Of a stretch of 64,000 nucleotides of DNA, positions 28,082 through 38,226 are shown in pieces; positions within the stretch are counted from its first letter, which is position 1, and each line of letters opens with the position of its first letter. Origin of the DNA: G963708235 sp963708235 (GTDB lineage: Bacteria > Actinomycetota > Acidimicrobiia > Spongiisociales > UBA5794); NCBI GenBank assembly GCA_963708235.1, contig OY970200.1, positions 1-64,000 on the forward strand. The letters are read 5' to 3'. A program made the translations under genes and the position numbers. The notes beneath the pieces were generated by a model, which was not told the origin of the DNA, made no database searches, and saw only the letters and a list, made by a program, of their open reading frames with translations.

Positions 28082-30808
28082 CAGGCATCGAGCAGGTCAC
28101 GTCCGAAGCGGAGTGGTACGCGTTGTCGGTGGACGATGTCGTTGGTCGGGTGGGGGTCGTCGCCGAGCGTGGACTCGACGACGACGAAGTGCAGCGACGC
28201 CTGGCGGAGTTCGGGCGCAACGAGATCGCCTCCGAGCCGCCTCCCACGTTGTGGGAGGTGGCCAAGAGTCAGCTGATGAACCCGATGAACATCATGTTGC
28301 TGATCGTCAGCGTCGCCAGCCTTGCCATCGGGCAGGTGGCGACCGGCATCATCGTGTTGGCGTTGGTGTCGTTCAACGTGATCATGGGGACGAGCCAGGA
28401 GCGCAAGGCGATGGCCAGCGTCGAGGCGCTGGCCCAGCTCCAGGTCCCGATGGCCCGGGTTCGCCGGTCGGGCAGCGTCGAGCAGGTCGATTCGTCCGGT
28501 CTCGTGCCGGGCGACGTGGTGTTGATCGAGGCGGGTGAGCTCGTTCCGGCGGATACCGCGTATCGTCACGGCGGCCTCGTTGGAGGTCCAGGAGGCGTCG
28601 CTGACGGGTGAGAGCGCACCGATCGCCAAGGACGCGACGACGCTGCCGGCGGGGGAGACGGCGCTCGGCGACAGGACGAACCTCGTCTTCCAGAACACGC
28701 AAGTGACCAGGGGCTCGGCGGTCGTGGTCGTCGTCGCCACTGGCGCGGCGACCCAGATGGGTCACATCGCCGACATGGTCACGGCGACGAAGCGCACGAA
28801 GTCACCGCTCCAGCGGGAGCTCGACGGTCTGACCAAGTTGTTCGGATGCTCGCCTGGGCGGCGGTGGCGGTCATCGCCATCTTCGGGATCGCTCGCGGGC
28901 AAGAATCCGAGACGTTGATCCTGCTGTGCGTGTCGACGGCGATCTCGGCCATCCCCACGGGCCTGCCGACGTTCGTGCAGCTGATGCTGTCGTCCGGGGC
29001 GCAACGGCTCGCCGAGGCCAAGGCGGTCGTCAAGTCGCTCACCGACGTCGAGACGCTCGGCGGCACGACGGTGATCAACAGCGACAAGACCGGCACGCTG
29101 ACGATGAATGCCATGACGGCGACGACGATGTTGGCCGGCGGCGACTGGTACAAGATCGAAGGTGGCGGCTACAAGAAGTCCGGCGCCATCCTCGGCGCGG
29201 CGGGCGCCCCGACACCCGACTTCACCCGCCTGGCGCTCGGACTCGTGCTCTGCAGCGACGCCACCGTCGCCGACGATGAGTCGATCATCGGCGACCCAAC
29301 CGAAGCCGCGCTGGTGGTGCTCGCCGCCAAGACCGGTGTCGACGCCGAGGAGTCCCGCCGGACATGCCCGGCGGGCAGCGGTGCCGTTCGATTCCGAGTA
29401 CAAGTTCATGGCGACGTTCCACGACCGCCCGGACGGCGCACCGGGGGCGTCCTCCAAGAACCCCACCTCGCCAGCGTGAAGGGTGCGCCGGACATCATCA
29501 TCGAGCGGTGCGCGACGGCGCTGTGGCACGGCGAGCAGGTCCCGATCGCACAGGTCCGCGACGAGCTGCTCGACGCCAACCGGCAACTCTCCGAGCGCGG
29601 GCTCCGCGTGCTCGGCTTCGCCATCCGCGACCTCCCGCCCGCCGACCATGAACGCCGCGCTCGACGACCCCATGGGCGAGATGCACGACCTCATGTTCAT
29701 CGCCCTCGTGGGCATCATCGACCCGTTGCGGGCCGAGGCCGTCGACGCCGTCCGCATCGCCCGCACCGCCGGGATCGACGTCCGGATGATCACCGGTGAC
29801 CATACCGTGACCGCCCGGGCGATCGCCGACGAGCTCGGGCTGGGCCCGGGCGTCATCACCGGTACCGAGCTCTCTCACCTCAGTGACGCCGAAGTGATCG
29901 CCCAGCTCCCGCAGCTCCACGTCTTCGGTCGTGTCGCCCCCGAGGACAAGGTTCGCCTCGCCCGGCTGATGCAGGAGGCCGGCGAGGTCGTGGCGATGAC
30001 CGGCGACGCGGTCAACGACGCCGCCGCCTTGAAGCAGGCCGACGTCGGCGTCGCCATGGGCAGCGGCTCGGAAGTCACCAAGCAGGCCGGAAAGCTCGTG
30101 CTCACCGACGACAACTTCGCCACCCTGGTGAAGGCCGTCGAATACGGGCGGGACATCTACCGCCGGATCTCGTCGTACGTGAAGCTTCAGCTGACCATCC
30201 TGTCGTCGGTCCTCCAGCTGATGCTGTTCGCCACCATCCTCAACATCAACGGCGGCGTCGCTCTGTTCCCGATGCAACTGTTGTTCGCCAAGTTCTTCGT
30301 CGTCGTCACCGTGGTCGTCGGGTTCATCGTCGACGTGCCCGACCCCGGTGTCATGCAGCGGGCTCCGCGTACGCCGGGATCGCGGATCGCCACCCGCCCC
30401 CAGACTGTGCGCTGGGCGATCACCGGTTTCATCATCGCCTCCCTGGCGTTGATGTTGTTGGCCTGGGGCCCCGACGAGCCGAGCACCACGGACGCTTCGG
30501 TGTCGATGACGATGGCCTTTGCGGTTGTCGCCCTCAGCGCCGTCAACAACGGCCTCGTCATGCGCCGCGAACGCGAAGCGTGGTGGTCCACACCGATGTT
30601 CCCCTACCTCGGATGGATCATCGGAGGGTGGCTACTCACCTGGGCAGCCGTCGAGCTGAACATGCTGCAGCGCCTTCTCGACACTGTCCCGCTCACCGGT
30701 GCCCAATGGGGTCTCGTCCTCGGATTGTCGCTCGTCGCACCGGCATTCACCGCGATCGACAAGGCCATCCACCTCCGCCGGCTCAACCGTTCACGGCAGC
30801 AAGCCTGA
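28078..30808 (+). CDS. P-type cation-transporting ATPase (P2-like), frameshifted
   Basis: About 910 residues. The actuator motif QEASLTGESAPIAK, phosphorylation motif SDKTGTLTMNAMT, and hinge TGDAVNDAAALKQADVGVAM are present, with ten expected helices and a C-terminal cation ATPase domain. The helix-4 ion motif is IPTGLP where typical Ca2+-ATPases have IPEGLP, so a key acidic ligand is replaced. Indels near 28570, 28848, 29365 and 29648 break it, with continuous sequence across each. The preceding small helical protein overlaps it by four bases. Ion specificity cannot be stated. Confidence 0.88.
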
Positions 30809-31013
30809 TTGCAGCCCGCCGGACCGGGCACTATTGACAACATCCGCTACCAGTAGTCAGCCCGCCCGCGGTGATGAGGTGGCCCGAGTTCGTTCCGTCG
30901 ACGGTTCGTGACCTTCTCCGCTAGACCGAGCCTGCTCACTGACGGAGGCGACTCGCACTGGGCGGTGGGGCCGAATGTGCTGGCCCTGATGTCGACGGGG
31001 CAGCCCGGCGATG

Positions 31014-31718
31014 TCAGGGTGCAGTGGTGTGGGCCTCGGTCCATCTGATGCGTTCGCGGCGCCCGGGGATTCCGTTGGTGATCTCGACCCACACCCCGTT
31101 GCGGTCGACCTCGTAGCTGCGAAAGGCGCAGGCGATGCCCTGGGCGTTCATCAGGTCCGCCGAGTCCATGAGCTGGAAGTGCAGGTGGGGGGCGGTCGAG
31201 TTCCCGGTGTGACCGATCCGGCCGATGATGTCGCCGGTGCGGACATGCTGACCTGCGGCGACCGCAACCGAGCCGGGGGCGAAGTGGGCGAAACCGGCGT
31301 AGACGTCGCCGGAGCGGAGGATCACGTGGTTGCCCATGATCGCCGGGATCTTGTCCGGCCGGAACGTCACGGCGTTCTTGAGGGCAAGGGCGATCTCGCG
31401 CAGCGGATGGATCCAGGCCCGTTCCTCAATCCCGTCGCTCGCCGCCACCACCTCGGCGTCGAACGGGGCGTGGACCGGTGCTCCCCATGCGTAGGACTCA
31501 CGGGTCCGGCCACCGAAGATCGGGCCCCGCACCCTGCCGGCAGGGTGATAGTGGACCCCTCTGCGCCCGTCGACCTTGAGCAGGTCATACGCATACCGCT
31601 GACCCAACATGTCGGTGCCGTGGCTCGGCACCCGGTGTGCCGGTGTCGTGACCGCCATCCAGCCCTCCCCACGCAAAGGGAAATCAACCACGACCGGGTT
31701 CTCGAGGGCGTCAGGCAT
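31014..31718 (-). CDS. M23 (LytM-type) metallopeptidase domain protein
   Basis: 234 residues. LytM/M23 zinc site residues occur as HGTDMLGQRYAYDLL (H-x-x-D-like) and APHLHFQLMD (H-x-H), with GDIIGRIGHTGNSTAPHLHF forming the usual C-terminal core. No signal peptide is visible, which is unusual for a wall hydrolase. The ATG at 31718 has no good ribosome-binding site. It is divergent from the aminotransferase gene, 103 bases away. It may be an M23-fold protein acting inside the cell or exported by another route. Confidence 0.78.
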   Translation of the reverse strand: MPDALENPVVVDFPLRGEGWMAVTTPAHRVPSHGTDMLGQRYAYDLLKVDGRRGVHYHPAGRVRGPIFGGRTRESYAWGAPVHAPFDAEVVAASDGIEERAWIHPLREIALALKNAVTFRPDKIPAIMGNHVILRSGDVYAGFAHFAPGSVAVAAGQHVRTGDIIGRIGHTGNSTAPHLHFQLMDSADLMNAQGIACAFRSYEVDRNGVWVEITNGIPGRRERIRWTEAHTTAP

Positions 31719-31821
31719 CGACGGGAGCGTACCGGCCGACCACGGGCAGGTCCGCACCGATCTATGGCGGTCCCCGGCGACCCATCGCCAGTACGCGCCC
31801 GCCGGATGCCACAATGCCGCC

Positions 31822-33117
31822 ATGAACCTCGATGACGGGCTCGCCCGGGCCGAACGCCATATGATCCGGTACGGCGGCACCTGGATGCCGTTCATTGCCG
31901 ACCGGGCCGAGGGGTCGTTTGTCGAGGACGCCTCGGGGCGGCGCATCCTCGACTTCACCAGCGGCCAGATGAGCGCCATCCTCGGACATTCGCATCCGGA
32001 GATCGTGGCGGTGGTGCGTGACCTCATCGGGAGGCTCGACCACCTGTATTCGGGGATGTTGTCCGCACCGGTGATCGACCTCGCCGAAGCGCTCGGCTCC
32101 CTGGCACCGGGGCTGACCAAGGTGTTGCTGCTGACCACCGGCGCTGAGGCGAACGAGGCCGGGCTCAAGATCGCCAAGGCCGCCACCGGTGGCTGGGAGG
32201 TGGTCGGGTTTGCCCAGAGCTGGCACGGGATGACCGGCGGTGCCGCCGCCGCCACCTACTCGGCGGGTCGCCGTGGCCACGGGCCCGCCCCGTCGGGTTC
32301 GATGGCGATGTTCGCCCCCAACACCTACCGCCCGCGGTTCGTCGACGCCGACGGCAACCTCGACTGGCTCGCCGAACTCGACGACGGGTTCGACCTCATC
32401 GACCGGCAGAGCGCCGGCGCTCCCGCCGCCTTCATCGCCGAACCGATCCTCTCCTCCGGCGGGATCCTGGAACTCCCCGACGGGTACCTCGCCGCCCTCC
32501 ACGAGCGCTGCCGGGAGCGGGGCATGCTGCTGATGCTCGACGAGGCCCAGACCGGGATCGGGCGCACCGGCACCATGTTTGCGTTCGAACCCGACGGGAT
32601 CGTCCCCGACATCCTCACCCTGTCAAAGACCCTCGGCGCCGGGCTCCCGCTGGCGGCAGTGCTCACCACCGAAGAGATCGAACAGCGCGCCCACGACGCC
32701 GGCTTCCTGTTCTACACCACACATGTCTCCGATCCGCTCCCCGCCGCCGTCGGGCTCAAAGTCATCGAGGTGGTGCTGCGGGATCACCTCGCCGAGCGCG
32801 CCGTCACCGCCGGTGCCCGCCTCCGCAGCGGGCTCGAGACCCTCCGCGACCGCTACGACTGCATCGGCGATGTCCGGGGCCGTGGCCTCCTCGTCGGCGT
32901 CGAGATCGTCACCGACAAGCAATCGAAGAAACCCGCCTCGGGAATCGGCGACGCCATCACCCGCCGCTGTCTCGAGCTCGGGTTGTCGATGAACATCGTC
33001 GGTCTCCCCGGGATGGGCGGGGTCTTCCGGATCGCCCCTCCGCTCACCGTCACCGACGCCGAGATCGATCTGGGGCTCGGCATCCTCGACCGGGCCGTCG
33101 CCGACGTCGCCGGCTGA
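31822..33117 (+). CDS. Class III pyridoxal-phosphate aminotransferase
   Basis: 431 residues of fold-type I aminotransferase, class III. Landmarks: LLTTGAEANEAGLKIAKAAT, FAQSWHGMTGG, FIAEPILSSGGILELP, LLMLDEAQTGIGRTG (PLP aspartate) and the Schiff-base lysine in TLSKTLGAGLPLAAVLT. It resembles 2,2-dialkylglycine decarboxylase and omega-aminotransferase relatives. Substrate is not determined. No partner pathway genes are adjacent. The frame is intact. Confidence 0.87.
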   Translation: MNLDDGLARAERHMIRYGGTWMPFIADRAEGSFVEDASGRRILDFTSGQMSAILGHSHPEIVAVVRDLIGRLDHLYSGMLSAPVIDLAEALGSLAPGLTKVLLLTTGAEANEAGLKIAKAATGGWEVVGFAQSWHGMTGGAAAATYSAGRRGHGPAPSGSMAMFAPNTYRPRFVDADGNLDWLAELDDGFDLIDRQSAGAPAAFIAEPILSSGGILELPDGYLAALHERCRERGMLLMLDEAQTGIGRTGTMFAFEPDGIVPDILTLSKTLGAGLPLAAVLTTEEIEQRAHDAGFLFYTTHVSDPLPAAVGLKVIEVVLRDHLAERAVTAGARLRSGLETLRDRYDCIGDVRGRGLLVGVEIVTDKQSKKPASGIGDAITRRCLELGLSMNIVGLPGMGGVFRIAPPLTVTDAEIDLGLGILDRAVADVAG

Positions 33118-33248
33118 CAAGGCTGACCGGTCTCGGCGGACGAGGTCGGGGCTCGCCACGCGGAAATCTGTATCAAGGTCGGGGCTCACCCCTCTCGTGT
33201 ACCGGAGCGGACGATGCGAGCCGCTCGTACCTCCGAGAAGGGATGATC

Positions 33249-34553
33249 ATGAGTTTCCGACGTGTCCTGTTGACCGCCATGGCCATTGCAGTGTTCCTGA
33301 TGAGCGCCATCGCCCCGGGCGCCGCAAGTGAATCCGGTGACGGATCGGATAGACCAACTGACGAGCACGGGGAGGTGTTCAAGGCGTTGGAGCGGGATCT
33401 CGGACTCACCGAGAAGCAGGCCCTCGCCGTCGTCGAAGCACAAGATCGCGCCATCGTCCTCGACGCCAAGCTCCAGCAGGAACTCGGCGATGCGTTCGCC
33501 GGATCGGTGTTCGACATCGAGTCCGGACGTCTCCGGGTCTTCGTCTCCGACAAGAACGCCGCAGCCGCCGCCGAGCGCGCCGGCGCCGAGGTCAAGCTGG
33601 TCGCCCGCAGCGGCGCCGAGCTGAACCGGATCGCCGCCACCCTCGATGCCGCCACCGGCTACCAGCAGCCGACACGACCCGGCGAGCGTCCCACCGTCAA
33701 GCGCCCCGTGATCCTCGCCGGGCTCCAGGGCTGGTTCCTCGACCCCGAATCCAACACCATCCGGGTCACCGCCGAACACGGCAAGCTGGACGAAGCCGCC
33801 AAGTACCTGGCCCAGTTCGGTGAGGCCGTCTCGCTGGAGGAGGCCCCCAAGGGCGGCGTGGCGCTGCCGGCGGCCTTCATGGACGGCGGCGACGGCATCC
33901 ACGGCAAGGGCGGCAGCGGTACCAACTGTTCCGCCGGGTTCAACCTCCGCAACAAGAACACCGGTCAGGGTTACCTGCTGACCGCCGGTCACTGTGTCAC
34001 CAAGAACGCCACGCTCAAGGGTTCCAACGGCAACAACTTCGGCAAGGTGCTCGAGGAGTGGTTCCCCACCTACGACGATGCGCTTGCCCGCAACGACAAC
34101 CCGGGGCTGTGGACCCAGGGTCCGTGGATCGACAAGAACCCGTCGAACGGTGGCGTCAACATCGTCTCCGGTTTCACCGACGCCCCGATCGGGACGGCGA
34201 TCTGCAAGTCCGGCAAGACCACCAAGTACACCTGTGGTCAGATCACCGCCAAGAACCAGAGCGTGACCTACTCCGGCTCCGGCACCGTGTACGGGCTCAC
34301 CCGCCACAACGCCTGTGTCCGCAAGGGTGATTCCGGCGGCGCCAACGTCTCCGTCAAGCTCAACATCACCTCCTTCTTCCCACTGAGCTTCACCCTGGGC
34401 TACGCCGCCGAGGGTGTCAGCAGCGGCGCCACGCTGTACGGCGCCGACTTCAAGTGCGGTGAGCAGGTCGGTGTGGCCAACACGTCCTGGTACTTCCCGG
34501 TCGCCGACAGCCTTGCCTACTTCGGCCCCAAGTACGGCATCTCCATGTGGTGA
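33249..34553 (+). CDS. Secreted S1-family (alpha-lytic type) serine protease with pro-domain
   Basis: 434 residues: signal peptide (VLLTAMAIAVFLMSAIAPGA), a pro-region of about 190 residues with the alpha-lytic pro-domain pattern (ERDLGLTEKQALAVVEAQDR), then the chymotrypsin-fold domain. The catalytic triad is His in LLTAGHCVT (near 248), Asp in TYDDALARND (near 276) and Ser in VRKGDSGGANV (near 361), with paired cysteines. ATG 33249 follows GAGAAGGGA; the ATG at 33243 is an alternative. A terminator hairpin follows. Likely a secreted nutrient-degrading protease. Monocistronic. Confidence 0.9.
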   Translation: MSFRRVLLTAMAIAVFLMSAIAPGAASESGDGSDRPTDEHGEVFKALERDLGLTEKQALAVVEAQDRAIVLDAKLQQELGDAFAGSVFDIESGRLRVFVSDKNAAAAAERAGAEVKLVARSGAELNRIAATLDAATGYQQPTRPGERPTVKRPVILAGLQGWFLDPESNTIRVTAEHGKLDEAAKYLAQFGEAVSLEEAPKGGVALPAAFMDGGDGIHGKGGSGTNCSAGFNLRNKNTGQGYLLTAGHCVTKNATLKGSNGNNFGKVLEEWFPTYDDALARNDNPGLWTQGPWIDKNPSNGGVNIVSGFTDAPIGTAICKSGKTTKYTCGQITAKNQSVTYSGSGTVYGLTRHNACVRKGDSGGANVSVKLNITSFFPLSFTLGYAAEGVSSGATLYGADFKCGEQVGVANTSWYFPVADSLAYFGPKYGISMW

Positions 34554-34582
34554 CCAGACGACACCTCGGTGTCACGAAGAAG

Positions 34583-34614
34583 GCCCGGTCGGCATCTTGC
34601 CGGCCGGGTCTTCC
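34583..34614 (+). terminator. Terminator after S1 protease
   Basis: A 10-base-pair GC-rich stem (34584-34593 with 34599-34608) with a 5-base loop, followed by TCTTCCCC, 30 bases after the protease stop. Confidence 0.65.
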
Positions 34615-34808
34615 CCGTTTCCCGCTCACCATTGCGACCAGGTTGCCCCGCCACCATTGCCCGGTCGTTCACCGATTCGGGCCGGTGGACCCATGCCCTA
34701 CGGCACGGTTCGCAATACGCTGCAAACTTCCCCCGGTAGGTGTGACGCCGGGTAGGGCGTCTCACCGGCAGGGCCGGGGGGATGGCCAGGGGGAACGTGG
34801 GGGAAACA

Positions 34809-35387
34809 ATGGACGACCTGTATGCCGCATTGGGCATTCCGCCCGATGCAACCATCGAACAGGTCCGCAGCGCCTATCTGGCCGCCATCAGGCGGGCCCA
34901 TCCGGATGTGGAGAACGGGGACGAGGATGCCGCCAAGCGGCTCACCTCGGCCTACACCGTGCTCTCCGACGGAACGAGGCGGGCGGACTACGACCGGAAC
35001 CAACGGCGAGCCGTCGGCGGGGACCTCCCCGAGGGCGGGTCTGGCGATCGCGCAGCCGGAGACGGGTCGGCGGCACCCGCCGAGATCGACCTCGATCGAC
35101 CCGAACCCGCCGACGCCATCTGCGACAACTGCGGCCCGGAGCCTTCGGTGGGGTTCACGGTGGCCGTCGATGGGGGACACTTTGCGTTCCGTCACGGTCT
35201 CAGCCTCAACAGCGATCTCTGCGAAGAGTGCTCGACGGCGGCCCGCCAGGACCTCGAGGGTCGAAAGCTCCTCCAGGGCCCGGAGGCCATCACCGGGATC
35301 TTTGCGGCACTCGGTTATCAGATGGCCCGTCGCACCACCGCGGCGCCAGGCCCGGAGGACCGTCAGGTGCGACCCACCGGCGAGTGA
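34809..35387 (+). CDS. DnaJ-domain protein with C-terminal cysteine region
   Basis: 192 residues. The first 65 residues are a J domain (DDLYAALGIPPDATIEQVRS, HPD motif in RRAHPDVENGD, AYTVLSDGTRRADYD). The middle is acidic and low complexity. The C-terminal part has CDNCGPEP and LCEECSTAARQDLEG, four cysteines that could bind zinc but do not follow the CxxCxGxG repeats of true DnaJ. It is therefore a J-domain cochaperone of another class that would recruit Hsp70. ATG 34809 follows GGGGGA. Confidence 0.75.
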   Translation: MDDLYAALGIPPDATIEQVRSAYLAAIRRAHPDVENGDEDAAKRLTSAYTVLSDGTRRADYDRNQRRAVGGDLPEGGSGDRAAGDGSAAPAEIDLDRPEPADAICDNCGPEPSVGFTVAVDGGHFAFRHGLSLNSDLCEECSTAARQDLEGRKLLQGPEAITGIFAALGYQMARRTTAAPGPEDRQVRPTGE

Positions 35388-35572
35388 CCGACCCGACAGA
35401 CGTGGGTGTCATCCCGAAGACCTCGGGCGGTTTCGCACGTCCGGGCGGCTTCGTGACGTCGGTGCCGCGACGGCCCCAGACCACGGAATCGGAGTCCGGG
35501 ACCATTTCCTCTGGCGCAATCCCTCAAAGACAGGCATGCTGGGGACTGGCCGAAGTGACGAGGAGCGGGCAC

Positions 35573-36170
35573 ATGGATCGCGACCTGTTCAACATCGACA
35601 CCGAACCCCTGCCGGTCGAGGACCACGAGGAGATCGTGCTCGAGTACGAGTTCGACGGGATCGAAACCCGCGACGAGACGGAGCTCGACGGCGAGGTCCA
35701 GACGGATGCCACTGACGGACCCGACCAGCAGGTCGAGGATCCGTGGGTGAGTGTCGACGGCGTCGACGACGCCATCGACTGCTTCGTCGAGCTGATGATG
35801 GCCCGCGACCTCGACTCGCTCGAAGACATGCTGGCCCCAGAAGTGGAAGCAAGCCTGCTCGGTGAGGTGTCGCGTCCCGGTGTGCTCGAGGGTCTCGCCG
35901 ATCTGCTGCTCCGCTATCCCGATCTCGTCCTTACCCGCGGGGACCTCGGGTTGGAGCCGATCGCCGCCGCCTGGGTGTTCGACCAGGAACAGAACCGCTA
36001 CGACATGGTCGGGTACTTTGCGGTCGAGATGACCGACGGCGACGACCCCAAGATCGAGCGTCTCGATTTCGTCGAGGAACCCGCCGACCCCGACGAACTT
36101 CTCGTCGAGATCCCGGACCGCTCCGAGCTTCCCCGAGTGGGACGACTGGGCGACCCAGGAAGAGGGCTAA
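35573..36170 (+). CDS. Acidic hypothetical protein, one suspected frameshift
   Basis: About 198 residues, strongly acidic. The N-terminus is rich in D and E; the C-terminal half (VDDAIDCFVELMMARDLDSL, AAAWVFDQEQNRYDMVGYFA) has the layout of an SnoaL/NTF2-like alpha-beta barrel. As read it drifts after DRSELP; removing one C from the run at 36130-36133 gives EWDDWATQEEG-stop at 36170, which looks like the true end. GAGGAG precedes the ATG. Function unknown. Confidence 0.6.
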
Positions 36171-36264
36171 GCCCCGCGTCGGGTAAGGATGGGGATTCAT
36201 CTCGTCCAGTCCGGCCGCAACCCGCCCGGCCGGGATTCGAATGCCGGATTCGGACAGCCGGGAG

Positions 36265-36753
36265 TCAGGCGCGGTCGACGGCCAGCCGGTGCCGCAGTTC
36301 CGGCGTCAACGGCAGCAGGAACAGCGCCAGCCCAACCGAGCCGTACAGCACCTGCAACCAGACGACGTCCTCGAGGTAGATGAGTTCGAGAGCGATCCAC
36401 ACCATCTGACCCAGACCGAGCAGGCTGGTGGCCAGCCACGACCAGTGCTGACGGGTCCACCGCTCGATCGGGCTCATCACGGCCCACGTCGGCTGACGGA
36501 TCACGCCGTATGCGGTCACCAGTGATCCCAGCCCGAAGCCGACGCCGAGCACCAAGCCGGGAACCACCCAGCCGTCGATGATCGGAAAGGCGGTGAGCCA
36601 TTCGTCGGGAAACACGGCGTCGCCTGCAAAGGCCATCGCGGCGCCACCGCCGAGGGCGCTGATCCCGAGAAAGACGAGCAAGCCGACCGTGGCTCGGTAG
36701 GCGACCGCCGTGGCGGGTCGCAAGGACGTGACCATCGGTGTCGTGTGGGTCAC
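36265..36753 (-). CDS. Four-helix membrane protein
   Basis: 162 residues with four hydrophobic helices (ATVGLLVFLGISALGGGAAM, VVPGLVLGVGFGLGSLVTAY, SWLATSLLGLGQMVWIALEL and VLYGSVGLALFLLPLTPELR). GTG 36753 is supported by GGAG six bases upstream. It is downstream of, and on the same strand as, the cytochrome oxidase subunit II operon but separated by 133 bases. No family assigned. Confidence 0.62.
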   Translation of the reverse strand: MTHTTPMVTSLRPATAVAYRATVGLLVFLGISALGGGAAMAFAGDAVFPDEWLTAFPIIDGWVVPGLVLGVGFGLGSLVTAYGVIRQPTWAVMSPIERWTRQHWSWLATSLLGLGQMVWIALELIYLEDVVWLQVLYGSVGLALFLLPLTPELRHRLAVDRA

Positions 36754-36886
36754 CGCATGCTCCTCTCGTTGACCCTTTCAGCATGGAACGCGCTGACGAC
36801 ACCGCCCAGAGGCGAAGGTCCCCTCGACCCCCCACGAAGACGGGTAGCGGCCGGGTACAGGTCCCGACGGCGGCGCCGGCGTTGCG

Positions 36887-37855
36887 TCAGTCGAGCTGTT
36901 GCAACAGGTCGATGATGCCGTCGAGTTCTTCGCCTTCGAGGTCGATGGCCGGCATCTTCGTCCCCGGCTTCACCCCTGCCGGATCGATGATCCAGCGCGC
37001 CAGCCCTTCGACGGTGTTGGGCATGATGTTGGCGGCGAGCATCCGCCGCGAGGCGATACCGGTCAGGTCCGGGCCGAAGTCGCCCTCGTACATCGGATCC
37101 TCGAACAGACCCCGCACCGTATGACACGGTGCACAGGAGTTGGCGAAGTTCTGCAGTACCCCGACCTCGACCTCGACCTCGGCCGGCGCCTGTTCCTGCT
37201 CCCACCACGCCTGGAATTCTTCCTCGGGATGGGCAACGACGACGAGACGCATCTGGGCGTGCGCCAGACCACAGAACTCCGCACACTGACCGATGAACAC
37301 CCCGGGCTCCTCGGCGCGGAGCTGCAGCTCGTTGCTCCGACCGGGGACCAGATCCATCTTGCCGTGGAGTTCAGGGATCCAGAAGCTGTGGATGACATCG
37401 GCCGACTCGAGGACGAGATCGACGGCCCGACCGACGGGTACATGGAGCTCGTTTGCGGTCCGTACCGGCGTCCCGTCGGCGGTCTCATAGAACACGTCCC
37501 ACCAGTACTGGTGGCCGACCACCGTCACCTGCACCGCCTCGGGTTCGTCGCTGGAGAGACCGAATGCGGTGGTCACCGTCACCACCGCCACCGGGACCAG
37601 CAGCGCCGCCGAGAAGGCGGCCCCGCCGACCACCCAGCGGTGCCCCTCACCGTCGGAGCCTTCGGCGCCGCGCCGCATCCACACCACCACGAGCAGTGCC
37701 ATCACCACCACGAAGGCGAAGATCCCGAGCCAGAACATCAGCCACCACAGGTCGGCGATCCGGCGGGCCCCCTCGCCTTTGGGGGCCAGCGCACCGGCGC
37801 ATCCCCCGAGCAGCAGGGCACATCCGACGACGGCGGTGGCACCGAGACGGCTCAT
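36887..37855 (-). CDS. ctaC: Cytochrome c oxidase subunit II with fused cytochrome c (caa3 type)
   Basis: 322 residues. A lipoprotein signal (LLLGGCAG) and two helices are followed by the CuA domain, with ligands in HSFWIPELHGKMDLVPG and GQCAEFCGLAHAQM. At the C-terminus a haem c motif CAPCH and the Met ligand in KPGTKMPAI form a fused cytochrome c. This is the donor-accepting subunit of a caa3-type oxidase. Its ATG overlaps the stop of the upstream cytochrome c gene (ATGA). The catalytic subunits are in the divergent operon. Confidence 0.92.
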   Translation of the reverse strand: MSRLGATAVVGCALLLGGCAGALAPKGEGARRIADLWWLMFWLGIFAFVVVMALLVVVWMRRGAEGSDGEGHRWVVGGAAFSAALLVPVAVVTVTTAFGLSSDEPEAVQVTVVGHQYWWDVFYETADGTPVRTANELHVPVGRAVDLVLESADVIHSFWIPELHGKMDLVPGRSNELQLRAEEPGVFIGQCAEFCGLAHAQMRLVVVAHPEEEFQAWWEQEQAPAEVEVEVGVLQNFANSCAPCHTVRGLFEDPMYEGDFGPDLTGIASRRMLAANIMPNTVEGLARWIIDPAGVKPGTKMPAIDLEGEELDGIIDLLQQLD

Positions 37856-38226
37856 CGCGCCGCCTCGCCCGACACGTACGCCGCAACCGACTGCAGTTCC
37901 GCCTCGCTCAGCACCCCGGCGTAGGACGGCATGAACCCGGGACCGGTGCGAACCGCATCGAGCACCCGCTGATACCCGGGTCGGAGCGCATCGAGGTCGG
38001 GGGCGCTGTTCCCGGTGAACCCGGCGCTCTCCAGCAGGTGGCACTGCCCACAGGTCGGGTTGAGCGACTCCACGATGGCCTCGCCCGCCACCGGATCACC
38101 CTGGGGCAGGGCGGTCGCCGAGCCGCAACCCGAGACGAGGGCGACCACCGCCAGCACGGCGCCCACCGGATAGGCGGGTCGCCACCTGCGGTGTCGCCGG
38201 CGAATCAACGGGATGGGTCGGCTCAT
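37852..38226 (-). CDS. Membrane-anchored cytochrome c
   Basis: 124 residues. N-terminal signal or anchor (VGAVLAVVALVSGCGSATAL, lipobox VSGC), then a class I cytochrome c with haem motif CGQCH and axial Met in FMPSYAGVLSEAEL. Overlaps both neighbours by four bases, so it is co-translated with the sugar dehydrogenase upstream and subunit II downstream. The order suggests it shuttles electrons from the dehydrogenase to the oxidase. Confidence 0.88.
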   Translation of the reverse strand: MSRPIPLIRRRHRRWRPAYPVGAVLAVVALVSGCGSATALPQGDPVAGEAIVESLNPTCGQCHLLESAGFTGNSAPDLDALRPGYQRVLDAVRTGPGFMPSYAGVLSEAELQSVAAYVSGEAAR

